Part shown: in pieces, positions 27,032 through 34,914 of the stretch
How the letters are laid out: the number at the start of each line of letters is the position of its first letter
How positions within the stretch are numbered: position 1 is the first letter of the stretch
Assembly: GCA_000696115.1 (NCBI GenBank)
Contig: JJOH01000102.1
Location: forward strand, 1-56,942
From: Streptomyces olindensis
GTDB taxonomy: Bacteria > Actinomycetota > Actinomycetes > Streptomycetales > Streptomycetaceae
DNA: 56,942 bases
Direction: 5' to 3'
Program-made: the position numbers and the translations under genes
The notes under the pieces: model-generated
What the model was told of the DNA's origin: nothing
Seen by the model: the letters and a program-made list of their open reading frames with translations, nothing else
The model's database searches: none

Positions 27032-28411
27032 ATGACCTCGAACGCTTCCCCACCTTCCCCCGGCGGCCCGCCCGGCCGTCGGCGCGCGCTGGGGCGCGGG
27101 CCGGGGGCTCCGCGGGTGGCTCCGCCGGGGGAGCCGACGGATGCAGTGGAGCCGGATGTGCCGCCGACGGGCGTGGACGAGCCCGAGGCGCCGCCGGCGG
27201 CGACGGCCACGGCCGGATCTGAGGTGCTGCCTGCGGGCACCGCCGGGTCGCGGGCGCCGTCGGCGGAGGCCGCGGACACCGGCCAGTCGGGTGGGCCGTC
27301 GGCCGGGACCGGAGCTGCCGAGTCCGGCGTGGGCCTCGCGGGCGTCGGGGCCGCCGAGTCGGGGAGTGGGGCGCACCACGTGTCCGGGCCTGGGCCCGAG
27401 GCCGACCGTCCGACGACGGGGCGTGGACATCCCGCCCCGGCAACGGTGGCAACGGCTGAGTCCGCCGCCCCGGCCGCCGAGCCCGTCACGACCGGGTCCC
27501 CGCGCGAGGCGTACGCCCCCGGGGCCGGCATCGACGCCGAGCGCCCCGCCCCCGAGTCGGGGGACGCCGGCGAGTCCGCCGCCGGGCGTGCCGAGGGCGA
27601 CGACGGGGTCTTCAAGGTTCGGCTCGCCAACTTCGAGGGGCCCTTCGACCTGCTGCTGCAGCTGATCTCGAAGCACAAGCTGGACGTCACCGAGGTCGCG
27701 CTGTCCAAGGTGACCGACGAGTTCATGGCGCACATCCGGGCCATGGGGCCGGACTGGGACCTGGACGAGACGACCGAGTTCCTCGTGGTCGCGGCCACCC
27801 TGCTCGATCTGAAGGCGGCCCGGCTGCTGCCCGCCGCCGAGGTCGAGGACGAGGCCGACCTGGCGCTGCTGGAGGCCCGGGACCTGCTGTTCGCGCGGCT
27901 GCTCCAGTACCGCGCGTACAAGCAGATCGCCGACATCTTCAGCGGGCGGCTCGACGACGAGGCCCGTCGCTACCCCCGTACCGTCGGCCTCGAACCGGAA
28001 CACGCCGAGCTGTTGCCCGAGGTCGTCATCAGCATCGGGGCGGAAGGGTTCGCCAGGCTCGCCGTGAAGGCGATGCAGCCGAAGCCCAAGCCGCAGGTGT
28101 ACGTCGACCACATCCACGCCCCCCTGGTCAGCGTGCAGGAGCAGGCGCAGATCGTCGTCGCCCGGCTCAGGGAGCTCGGCGAGGCCAGCTTCCGGGCGCT
28201 CGTGGCGGACACCGACGACACCCTGACCGTCGTGGCGAGGTTCCTCGCGCTGCTGGAGCTGTACCGCGAGAAGGCCGTGGCGCTGGAGCAGGAGGCCGCG
28301 CTCGGGGAGCTCCTCGTGCGGTGGACCGGCGGGGACGGGGACGAGACACCGACCGTCACCGACGAGTTCGACCGGCCGCCCGAGCCGCCGAAGGAGGAGA
28401 AGAAGGCGTGA
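27032..28411 (+). CDS. scpA: Segregation and condensation protein A (kleisin)
   Basis: This 459-residue kleisin bridges the heads of the SMC dimer. The first ~193 residues are a low-complexity Ala/Pro/Gly/Glu tail absent from typical ScpA of about 250 residues. The conserved N-terminal SMC-neck-binding region starts FKVRLANFEGPFDLLLQLI at 194, followed by DVTEVALSKVTDEFMAHI and TTEFLVVAATLLDLKAARLL. The C-terminal winged helix contains FLALLELYREKAVALEQE. TAGCCT nine bases before ATG 27032 could be an internal -10. Its TGA overlaps the scpB GTG start. Confidence 0.95.
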   Translation: MTSNASPPSPGGPPGRRRALGRGPGAPRVAPPGEPTDAVEPDVPPTGVDEPEAPPAATATAGSEVLPAGTAGSRAPSAEAADTGQSGGPSAGTGAAESGVGLAGVGAAESGSGAHHVSGPGPEADRPTTGRGHPAPATVATAESAAPAAEPVTTGSPREAYAPGAGIDAERPAPESGDAGESAAGRAEGDDGVFKVRLANFEGPFDLLLQLISKHKLDVTEVALSKVTDEFMAHIRAMGPDWDLDETTEFLVVAATLLDLKAARLLPAAEVEDEADLALLEARDLLFARLLQYRAYKQIADIFSGRLDDEARRYPRTVGLEPEHAELLPEVVISIGAEGFARLAVKAMQPKPKPQVYVDHIHAPLVSVQEQAQIVVARLRELGEASFRALVADTDDTLTVVARFLALLELYREKAVALEQEAALGELLVRWTGGDGDETPTVTDEFDRPPEPPKEEKKA

Positions 28412-29094
28412 GTCAGGAAACCACCGAGGTCCCGGCCGGGCTGCGCGACGTCGCCGGTCTCGATCTCAAGCCCGCCCTCGAAGCCGTCCTCATGGTCGTC
28501 GACGAGCCCGCGACCGAGGAGCACCTCGCGAAGATACTGGAGCGGCCGAAGCGGCAGATCGCGGACGCCCTGCGCGAGCTGGCCGACGAGTACACCGTCC
28601 AGGGCCGCGGCTTCGAGCTGCGGTTCGTCGCGAACGGCTGGCGGTTCTACACCCGCGCCGCGTACGCACCGGCCGTCGAGCGCTTCGTGCTGGACGGCCA
28701 GCAGGCCCGCCTCACCCAGGCCGCCCTGGAGACCCTGGCGGTCGTCGCCTACCGCCAGCCGGTCAGCCGCAGCCGGGTCTCGGCCGTGCGCGGAGTGAAC
28801 TGCGACGGTGTCATGCGCACCCTCCTCCAGCGCGGACTGATAGAGGAGGCGGGCACGGAACCCGAAACAGGTGCGATCCTGTACAGGACGACGAACTACT
28901 TCCTGGAGCGGATGGGCCTGCGCGGTCTGGACGAGCTCCCGGAGCTCGCGCCCTTCCTCCCGGAGGCGGAGGCGATCGAGGCCGAGACCCAGGAGGGCGT
29001 ACCGTCGTTCGACCCGGACGCGCCCGACGACGACGCGCCGGGCCGCCCGGTGAGCCCGGGGACCGACGACGAAGACGACCAGACGGAACTTTGA
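28408..29094 (+). CDS. scpB: Segregation and condensation protein B
   Basis: This 228-residue partner of ScpA has tandem winged-helix domains: LKPALEAVLMVVDEPATEEH (~20-39) through FELRFVANGWRFYT, then LTQAALETLAVVAYRQPVSR and GVMRTLLQRGLIEEAGT. The C-terminal ~40 residues are acidic. GTG 28408 overlaps the scpA stop (GTGA) and follows AAGGAGGAG at about 28391, so expression is tightly coupled, consistent with a fixed-stoichiometry complex. Confidence 0.96.
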   Translation: MSQETTEVPAGLRDVAGLDLKPALEAVLMVVDEPATEEHLAKILERPKRQIADALRELADEYTVQGRGFELRFVANGWRFYTRAAYAPAVERFVLDGQQARLTQAALETLAVVAYRQPVSRSRVSAVRGVNCDGVMRTLLQRGLIEEAGTEPETGAILYRTTNYFLERMGLRGLDELPELAPFLPEAEAIEAETQEGVPSFDPDAPDDDAPGRPVSPGTDDEDDQTEL

Positions 29095-30155
29095 TGCGAA
29101 GCAGCGGCAGCGGCAAGAGCGGCGGGCGCGGTAACCACCGCGGCGCCGGCAACAACAGGGACCAGAAGCAGGGGCAGGGCCGCCCCCGCAAGCCCCGCCC
29201 CGAGGAGCGCCGCTACGACGTGGGCCCCGGGGCGACCAAGGACGGCCCCAAGGCCGGACGCGGCGGGGCCGCCCGGGGCGGCGCCAAGGGCGGGCCCAAG
29301 CAGCCCCAGAAGCAGGGCCGCACGGCCCCGGCGCGCCCCCGTGAGTACGAGGCGCAGATCGAGGAGCGCAACCGCGACCGGTACGCCGGGAAGAAGGAGG
29401 TCAAGCTCCCGAAGACCTTCCCCGGCGCCGAGCAGGAGGGCGAGCGGCTGCAGAAGGTCCTCGCCCGGGCGGGCTTCGGCTCCCGGCGTGCCTGCGAGGA
29501 GCTGATCGACGAGGCCAGGGTCGAGGTCAACGGCGAGATCGTCCTCGAGCAGGGCAGGCGGGTCGACCCCGAGAAGGACGAGATCAAGGTCGACGGGCTG
29601 ACCGTCGCCACCCAGCGCTACCAGTTCTTCGCGCTGAACAAGCCCGCCGGTGTCGTCTCGACGATGGAGGACCCCGAGGGCCGGCAGTGCCTCGGGGACT
29701 ACGTCACCAACCGCGAGACCCGCCTCTTCCACGTCGGCCGGCTCGACACCGAGACCGAGGGCGTCATCCTGCTCACCAACCACGGCGAGCTGGCGCACCG
29801 CCTGACCCACCCGAAGTACGGCGTGAAGAAGACCTACCTCGCGCACATCGTCGGCCCCATCCCGCGCGACCTGGGCAAGAAGCTCAAGGACGGCATCCAG
29901 CTGGAGGACGGCTACGCGCGCGCCGACCACTTCCGGGTCGTCGAGCAGACCGGCAAGAACTACCTCGTCGAGGTCACCCTCCACGAGGGCCGCAAGCACA
30001 TCGTGCGCCGCATGCTGGCGGAGGCCGGCTTCCCGGTCGACAAGCTGGTGCGGGTCGCGTTCGGACCGATCACCCTCGGCGACCAGAAGTCGGGCTGGCT
30101 GCGCCGGCTGTCCAACACGGAGGTCGGAATGCTGATGCAGGAAGTGGACCTCTAG
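29094..30155 (+). CDS. rluB: 23S rRNA pseudouridine synthase (RsuA/RluB family)
   Basis: ATG 29094 overlaps the scpB stop by one base (TGATG). The protein (353 residues) begins with about 115 residues of Gly/Lys/Arg/Gln-rich sequence. An S4 domain follows (GERLQKVLARAGFGSRRACE, ~116-135, to ~175), then the RsuA-type catalytic domain with the aspartate in GRLDTETEGVILLTNHGELA. RluB-type enzymes modify U2605-equivalent 23S positions; the assignment over RsuA/RluF is by context. The gene order scpA-scpB-rluB is widely conserved. The 3' end carries a 20-bp duplication across the stop codon. Confidence 0.93.
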   Translation: MRSSGSGKSGGRGNHRGAGNNRDQKQGQGRPRKPRPEERRYDVGPGATKDGPKAGRGGAARGGAKGGPKQPQKQGRTAPARPREYEAQIEERNRDRYAGKKEVKLPKTFPGAEQEGERLQKVLARAGFGSRRACEELIDEARVEVNGEIVLEQGRRVDPEKDEIKVDGLTVATQRYQFFALNKPAGVVSTMEDPEGRQCLGDYVTNRETRLFHVGRLDTETEGVILLTNHGELAHRLTHPKYGVKKTYLAHIVGPIPRDLGKKLKDGIQLEDGYARADHFRVVEQTGKNYLVEVTLHEGRKHIVRRMLAEAGFPVDKLVRVAFGPITLGDQKSGWLRRLSNTEVGMLMQEVDL

Positions 30156-30179
30156 AACTGGAAGTCGACCTCCAGAACT
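30140..30179 (+). repeat. 20-bp tandem duplication across the rluB stop codon
   Basis: GGAAGTGGACCTCTAGAACT (30140-30159) is followed by GGAAGTCGACCTCCAGAACT (30160-30179). The copies differ at two positions; one change removes the TAG that ends rluB in copy one. Confidence 0.88.
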
Positions 30180-30233
30180 TGTGAGTGACACGCACCCCCT
30201 TTTATAGTCGTGATGACCATTAAAGGGGGTGCG
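30179..30233 (+). promoter_or_regulatory. Promoter with flanking palindrome (candidate NrtR-type operator)
   Basis: TTGTGA (30179-30184) and TATAGT (30203-30208) are 18 bp apart and form a good sigma-70-type promoter. An inverted repeat of 14-base arms (30191-30204 and 30220-30233, 13 of 14 paired; CGCACCCCCT/AGGGGGTGCG core) brackets the -10 and reaches the Shine-Dalgarno of the next gene. It could be an operator for the NrtR-like product (autoregulation) or an mRNA hairpin that masks the ribosome site. Confidence 0.7.
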
Positions 30234-30237
30234 GGTC

Positions 30238-30957
30238 ATGGACGGCTACGACAAGTACGCCCATGAACCCTTCGCCGTCACGGTCGACCTCGCCGTCCTC
30301 ACCCTCCGGGACGGCGCCCTGCACGTGCTGCTCGTCGAGCGCGGGCAGGAGCCGTACGCCGGACACCGGGCCCTGCCCGGCGGGTTCCTCCAGCCGGACG
30401 AGTCCGCGGAGACGGCCGCGCGGCGTGAACTCGCCGAGGAGACCGGCCTGTCGGACGTCTCGGGGCTGCACCTGGAGCAGTTGCGGACGTACAGCGAGCC
30501 CGGCCGCGATCCCCGGATGCGGGTCGTGTCGGTCGCCTTCGCCGCGCTGCTGCCCCACGCGCCCGAGGCCCACGGCGGCGGCGACGCCGCGCGGGCCGAC
30601 TGGGTGCCCTACGGCACCGCGGGACCGCTCGCCTTCGACCACGACCGCATCCTGACCGACGCCCACGACCGCGTCGGCGCCAAGCTCGAGTACACCTGCC
30701 TCGCCACCGCCTTCTGCCCGCCCGAGTTCACCCTCGGCGAGCTCCAGCGGGTCTACGAGACGGTGTGGGGCACCGAACTCGACCGGCCCAACTTCCGGCG
30801 CAAGGTGCTCGCCACGCCGGGCTTCGTCGAACCCGTCCCCGGCACCGCGCGGCTGACCGGCGGCCGGGGCAAACCCGCCGCGCTGTACCGCGCCGGTACC
30901 GCCACCACCCTCCATCCGCCTCTCCTCCGGCCGCCCCGGGAAGGACGCCCCACATGA
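30238..30957 (+). CDS. NrtR-like NUDIX-domain transcriptional regulator
   Basis: This 239-residue protein joins an N-terminal NUDIX domain to a C-terminal winged helix. The NUDIX box GGFLQPDE(x7)RELAEETGL (~45-67) fits the consensus exactly. The C-terminal part FTLGELQRVYETVWGTELDR then NFRRKVLATPGF (~165-200) is the winged-helix pattern of NrtR repressors, which sense ADP-ribose and control NAD metabolism. It could instead be an active hydrolase. ATG 30238 follows AAAGGGGGT. Its stop overlaps the ADP-ribosylglycohydrolase start (ATGA), which strengthens the link to ADP-ribose turnover. Confidence 0.88.
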   Translation: MDGYDKYAHEPFAVTVDLAVLTLRDGALHVLLVERGQEPYAGHRALPGGFLQPDESAETAARRELAEETGLSDVSGLHLEQLRTYSEPGRDPRMRVVSVAFAALLPHAPEAHGGGDAARADWVPYGTAGPLAFDHDRILTDAHDRVGAKLEYTCLATAFCPPEFTLGELQRVYETVWGTELDRPNFRRKVLATPGFVEPVPGTARLTGGRGKPAALYRAGTATTLHPPLLRPPREGRPT

Positions 30958-31973
30958 CCACGCTCGTTCACAAGCAAGCCGCCACCGGAGCACTCACGGG
31001 GCTCGCCCTCGGGGACGCGCTGGGATATCCGACCGAGTTCAACGACGTGCCGACGATCCTCGCCAAGCACGGGCCCTGGCGGGAACTGCCGCTGCCGAAG
31101 CACGCCTACGTCTCGGACGACACGCAGATGACGCTGGCGGTGGGGCGGGCGGTGCGCACGGCCATGGACCGGGGGCTGCTCACCCCGTCCGAGCTCGCCC
31201 GGACCCTGCGTGAGGAGTTCCTCGACTGGTACCAGTCGCCGGAGAACAACCGGGCTCCCGGCGGGACCTGCCTCAGGGCCTGCGCGCTTCTGAAGGACGA
31301 GGCCCGGCCCTGGCAGGACGCCAGCCAGATCAATTCCAAGGGCTGCGGCGCCAACATGCGCGTCGCACCCCTGGGGCTGGTGCCCGGGCTGAGCGACGAA
31401 CAGCGGGCGGGCGCCGCCCAGTTGCAGGCGGCGCTGACCCACGGGCACCCGACCGGCCTCGCCGCCTCCGACCTCACCGCGCACGCCGTACGCCTGCTCG
31501 CGCAGGGCACCGAGCCGGCCGCGCTGGTCGGGATGCTCCGGTCGTACGCCCTGGAGAACCGCAGCCACTACCACGAGCGCTGGCTCGGCGACCTGTGGCG
31601 CCGCGCCCAGGACCCGACCCCCGAGCAGTTCATCGCGCGCGGCTGGGACGAGTGCCTGGAGATCCTCGACCGCCTCCAGCACGCCGTGCGCACCGTCTCG
31701 CCCGAGAACGACCCGTGCCTGGCCACCGGCGAGGGCTGGATCGCCGAGGAGGCCATGGCGACCGGGCTGCTGTGCTTCCTGCTCTTCCCCGACGAGCCGG
31801 TGACGGCGCTGCGCCGCGCCGCCTGCACCGCCGGCGACTCGGACTCGATCGCCTGCCTGGCCGGGGCCTTCGCCGGTGCGCACCTGGGCGCGGAAGCCTG
31901 GCCGGGCGACTGGGCCGACCGCATCGAGTACCGGAGCGACCTGCTGACCCTCGGGGCGCTCTGGGACGCCTGA
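30954..31973 (+). CDS. ADP-ribosylglycohydrolase family protein
   Basis: This 339-residue protein has the metal-binding motifs of the DraG/ARH family: GLALGDALGYPTEF (~16-29), the dinuclear-Mg ligand set SDDTQMTLAV (~54-63), the NRAPGGTC loop, and the C-terminal AGDSDSIACLAGAFAGAHLG. The family removes ADP-ribose from arginine, serine or other sites, or cleaves related substrates. ATG 30954 overlaps the NrtR-like stop, so both are coexpressed: one enzyme would release ADP-ribose and the regulator would sense it. No ADP-ribosyltransferase gene is visible nearby. Confidence 0.93.
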   Translation: MTTLVHKQAATGALTGLALGDALGYPTEFNDVPTILAKHGPWRELPLPKHAYVSDDTQMTLAVGRAVRTAMDRGLLTPSELARTLREEFLDWYQSPENNRAPGGTCLRACALLKDEARPWQDASQINSKGCGANMRVAPLGLVPGLSDEQRAGAAQLQAALTHGHPTGLAASDLTAHAVRLLAQGTEPAALVGMLRSYALENRSHYHERWLGDLWRRAQDPTPEQFIARGWDECLEILDRLQHAVRTVSPENDPCLATGEGWIAEEAMATGLLCFLLFPDEPVTALRRAACTAGDSDSIACLAGAFAGAHLGAEAWPGDWADRIEYRSDLLTLGALWDA

Positions 31974-31992
31974 CGCCAGACGCCAGACGCCT
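31965..31992 (+). repeat. 7-bp tandem repeat (four copies) across a stop codon
   Basis: Four copies of GACGCCT or GACGCCA run from 31965 to 31992; the first supplies the final Asp-Ala codons and stop of the ADP-ribosylglycohydrolase gene. It is probably replication slippage. Confidence 0.8.
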
Positions 31993-32016
31993 GACCCTGC
32001 CGTGTGCCGTGTGCGG

Positions 32017-32697
32017 TTACAGGGCCGAGGCCCGGCGGCAGTGGGTGAGGAAGTCCTCCACGCGCCGCCGGTCCGGTTCCGCCGGGAGCGGGCTGCGGCC
32101 GACGGCCTCGTCGGCCTCCCGCTCCAGGCGGGCCATCCGGGACTCGACCTCGGACCAGGGCACCTCGCCGCGCTTCACCGCGAGCAGCGACTCCCGGTGC
32201 TCGCCGACGTCGACCGTCAGGGCGCCCGTGCGCAGCAGGTCCCGGGCGCTGAGGAGCAGGCGCAGCAGGTGCATCGCGTGCTTCCAGCGAGGGGCGCCGT
32301 GGGTGCGGACGTCGGCCTCCAGCTTGCGGCGCTGGCTGTGCGAGTACCGCGTGAACGTCTCGTGGACCCGCCGGGACAGGAACGCCCCCCGCAGGGCGAG
32401 AAGCTCGCGGCCGGTGTCGTCGGCGTACTCCACGAGCGGGGAGTGCAGGCACTCCAGGATGTTCGGATTGGCGCGCAGGGCCAGTTCGCAGAACCGCTCC
32501 AGCTCCCAGCTGAACCGCTCCTCGCCCGGCCCCTCGACGTGCGTCGGCGGCTTGTCGAAGCGCCAGAACAGGGGCGTGGGGGCAAGGAACACGCCCCGGC
32601 GGTCGGTGTCGCTGCCGTCCGTCGCCAGCCCGAAGGCACGCGACCCCATCACACAGGCGTAGATCGTGTGGTCGCGTACCAGGGTCTCGGGCTGCAT
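32017..32697 (-). CDS. Predicted nucleotidyltransferase (Pol beta superfamily)
   Basis: This 226-residue protein has the minimal nucleotidyltransferase core near its N-terminus: GS at residues 18-19 in ACVMGSRAFGL and the metal-binding pair in DGSDTDRRG (Asp30, Asp32), in a pattern I associate with COG3541 proteins. The rest is helical (RRLRR-rich HSQRRKLEADV). Proteins of this group occur in bacterial RNA-repair and DNA-processing contexts, but no function is established. ATG 32697 lies seven bases after TACGCT with no Shine-Dalgarno. It is convergent with the ADP-ribosylglycohydrolase gene. Confidence 0.8.
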   Translation of the reverse strand: MQPETLVRDHTIYACVMGSRAFGLATDGSDTDRRGVFLAPTPLFWRFDKPPTHVEGPGEERFSWELERFCELALRANPNILECLHSPLVEYADDTGRELLALRGAFLSRRVHETFTRYSHSQRRKLEADVRTHGAPRWKHAMHLLRLLLSARDLLRTGALTVDVGEHRESLLAVKRGEVPWSEVESRMARLEREADEAVGRSPLPAEPDRRRVEDFLTHCRRASAL

Positions 32698-32704
32698 GCC
32701 CGGG

Positions 32705-32710
32705 AGCGTA
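32705..32710 (-). promoter_or_regulatory. Candidate -10 (TACGCT) for leaderless nucleotidyltransferase mRNA
   Basis: On the minus strand TACGCT is followed by seven bases and the ATG at 32697. It lies inside the short gap after the Rieske gene, so the nucleotidyltransferase has its own promoter. Confidence 0.45.
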
Positions 32711-32720
32711 CGCGGAACCC

Positions 32721-33170
32721 TCAGGCCAGCCGCACCGAATTTCCCTCCACGGTGATCTGCTCGGCGGGCAGCGGCCGGGTCGCCGGGCCGTTGGCCACCG
32801 AGCCGTCGACGACGCGGAACCGGCTGCCGTGGCAGGGGCAGTTGATCGTGCCGTCGGACACGGAGCCCACCGTGCAGCGCTGGTGGGTGCAGATCGCCGA
32901 GAACGCCTTGAACTGCCCCTGTTCCGGCTGGGTCACCACGACCTCGTCGTCCTTGAAGATCTTGCCGCCGCCGACCGGGATCTCGTCGATGGAGGCCAGT
33001 TCCTTGCCGCCTCGGGCCGTCTCCGTGCCGGTGGCCCCCTGGTCGGTGGGGGTGGCCGTCGACGCGGAGCCGTTGTCGTCACCGCCTGAGCCGCAGGCCG
33101 CCACGAGCGCCGCCGCGCCCGTGGCGCCCGTCGCGAGGAGGACCGTGCGGCGTGTCGTGCTGGGGGTCAT
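32721..33170 (-). CDS. Rieske [2Fe-2S] lipoprotein
   Basis: This 149-residue protein begins with a twin-arginine signal (TTRRTVLLATGATGAAAL) ending in the lipobox LVAAC (Cys26). It should therefore be exported folded and anchored to the outer face of the membrane. After a Ser/Thr/Gly linker, the Rieske domain carries ICTHQRC (Cys94, His96, Cys99) and NCPCHGS (Cys111, Cys113, His114), giving all cluster ligands and the disulfide pair. It lacks the oxygenase or cytochrome bc partners normally seen beside Rieske proteins; its electron partner is unknown. GGAGTGA precedes ATG 33170. Confidence 0.93.
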   Translation of the reverse strand: MTPSTTRRTVLLATGATGAAALVAACGSGGDDNGSASTATPTDQGATGTETARGGKELASIDEIPVGGGKIFKDDEVVVTQPEQGQFKAFSAICTHQRCTVGSVSDGTINCPCHGSRFRVVDGSVANGPATRPLPAEQITVEGNSVRLA

Positions 33171-33348
33171 GTCGTCACTCCGAGGATGCCGAAGACGGAT
33201 AAATCGGAAATAGCTGCATCCTGGCACCGAACCCGCCTCAGGAGAAGCAACCTCGGCGTCTCACCCGGCGGGCGCCGCGCACCCGGTCCGCGCGGGCTGA
33301 CTAGGCTTGACACAGAGAGCGACAGGTACGTCAGCGAGGAGCAGCGCC

Positions 33349-33711
33349 GTGGCGGTACGAGCGGTCCGGGGGGCCGTCCAACTCGAACGGGACGAGGCCG
33401 GGCACATGGACGAGCAGGTCGGAGCCCTGCTCACGGCCATCCTGGAGCGCAACGACCTCACCGCCGACGACCTGATCAGCATCTGGTTCACGGCCACGCC
33501 CGACCTGCACAGCGACTTCCCGGCCGCCGCCGCGCGCAAGCTCGGCATCGTCGACGTCCCGCTGATCTGCGCGCAGGAACTCGACATCCAGGGCGCCATG
33601 CCGCGCGTGGTCCGGGTCCTCGCGCACATCGAGTCCGACCGGCCCCGCGCCGAGATCGCCCACGTCTACCTCGGCGCCGCCGGTGCCCTGCGCAAGGACA
33701 TCGCCCAGTGA
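33349..33711 (+). CDS. aroH: Chorismate mutase, AroH type
   Basis: This 120-residue monofunctional chorismate mutase makes prephenate for Tyr/Phe synthesis. It is of the trimeric AroH class, not the helical AroQ class. The active-site pieces are AVRGAVQLE with the N-terminal Arg, ICAQELDI (Cys and Glu), PRVVRVL (Arg) and HVYLGAA (Tyr). GTG 33349 is seven bases after GAGGAG. Its TGA overlaps the tyrA GTG start, so prephenate is made and consumed by two coupled genes. A TAGGCT at 33302-33307 may be the -10. Confidence 0.95.
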   Translation: MAVRAVRGAVQLERDEAGHMDEQVGALLTAILERNDLTADDLISIWFTATPDLHSDFPAAAARKLGIVDVPLICAQELDIQGAMPRVVRVLAHIESDRPRAEIAHVYLGAAGALRKDIAQ

Positions 33712-34793
33712 GGACCGCACTCGTCATCGGCACCGGGCTGATCGGCACGTCCGCCGCCCTTGCCCTGTCCCAGCGGGGTGTCACGGTGCACCTCGCCGAC
33801 CCCGACCCCGAGCAGGCCCGTACGGCGGCCGCGCTCGGCGCCGGCACGGACGAGGCGCCGGACGGGCCCGTCGACCTGGCGATCGTCGCCGCCCCGCCCG
33901 CGCACGTGGCCGATGTGCTCGCCGACGCCATGAGCCGCGGCCTGGCGCGCGGCTACCTCGACGTCGCCAGCGTGAAGGGCGGACCGCGCCGCGAGCTGGA
34001 GGAACGCGGCCTCGACCTCGCGGCCTACATCGGCACGCACCCCATGTCGGGCCGGGAGAAGTCCGGCCCGCTCGCCGCGACCGGCGACCTCTTCGAGGGC
34101 CGCCCCTGGGTGCTCACCCCGACCCGGGACACCGACACCGAGGTGCTGAACCTCGCCCTGGAGCTGGTCTCGCACTGCCGTGCCGTGCCGGTGGTGATGG
34201 ACGCCGACGCCCACGACCGGGCCGTCGCCCTCGTCTCCCACATGCCCCACCTGGTCTCCAGCCTGGTCGCCGCGCGCCTGGAGCACGCCGAGGAGGCCGC
34301 CGTACGACTGTGCGGGCAGGGCATCCGGGACGTGACGCGGATCGCCGCCTCCGACCCCCGGATGTGGATCGACATCCTCTCCGCCAACCCCGGGCCGGTC
34401 GCCGACCTGCTCACGGAGGTCGCCGCCGACCTGGAGGAGACCGTGCGGTCCCTGCGCGCGCTGCAGTCCTCCGACGACCACAAGCGCCGTGAGGGCACCG
34501 GCGGCATCGAGGACGTCCTGCGGCGCGGCAACGCCGGACAGGTCCGCGTCCCCGGCAAGCACGGGTCCGCGCCGCGGGTCTACGAGGTCGTGGCGGTGCT
34601 CATCGACGACCAGCCGGGGCAGCTGGCCCGGATCTTCGCGGACGCGGGCATGGCGGGCGTCAACATCGAGGACGTTCGGATCGAGCACGCGACGGGGCAG
34701 CAGGCCGGTCTCGTGCAGTTGATGGTGGAGCCGAAGGCGGCGCCGGTGCTGTCCGCCGCGCTGCGGGAGCGGGGCTGGGCGATCCGGCAGTAG
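33708..34793 (+). CDS. tyrA: Prephenate dehydrogenase with C-terminal ACT domain
   Basis: This 361-residue enzyme oxidises prephenate to 4-hydroxyphenylpyruvate. It has the N-terminal Rossmann motif VIGTGLIGTSAAL (~6-18), the catalytic His region GTHPMSGRE, VVMDADAHDRAVALVSHMPH (substrate pocket) and a C-terminal ACT domain from ~285 (YEVVAVLIDDQPGQLARIFADAG), probably for tyrosine feedback. GTG 33708 overlaps the aroH stop. The pairing with aroH and the following cmk gene is common in actinobacteria. Confidence 0.95.
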   Translation: MRTALVIGTGLIGTSAALALSQRGVTVHLADPDPEQARTAAALGAGTDEAPDGPVDLAIVAAPPAHVADVLADAMSRGLARGYLDVASVKGGPRRELEERGLDLAAYIGTHPMSGREKSGPLAATGDLFEGRPWVLTPTRDTDTEVLNLALELVSHCRAVPVVMDADAHDRAVALVSHMPHLVSSLVAARLEHAEEAAVRLCGQGIRDVTRIAASDPRMWIDILSANPGPVADLLTEVAADLEETVRSLRALQSSDDHKRREGTGGIEDVLRRGNAGQVRVPGKHGSAPRVYEVVAVLIDDQPGQLARIFADAGMAGVNIEDVRIEHATGQQAGLVQLMVEPKAAPVLSAALRERGWAIRQ

Positions 34794-34914
34794 CCGGAGC
34801 GGGGCCGGGGGTGGCTCATCCCCGCTGTGCCGGACGAGTGACGCGCACCCAGTAACCTTGTGCGGGGCAGTCGCGCCCCCACCCCCGCCAGCCCGGTCCA
34901 GGAAGGTCCCCACT

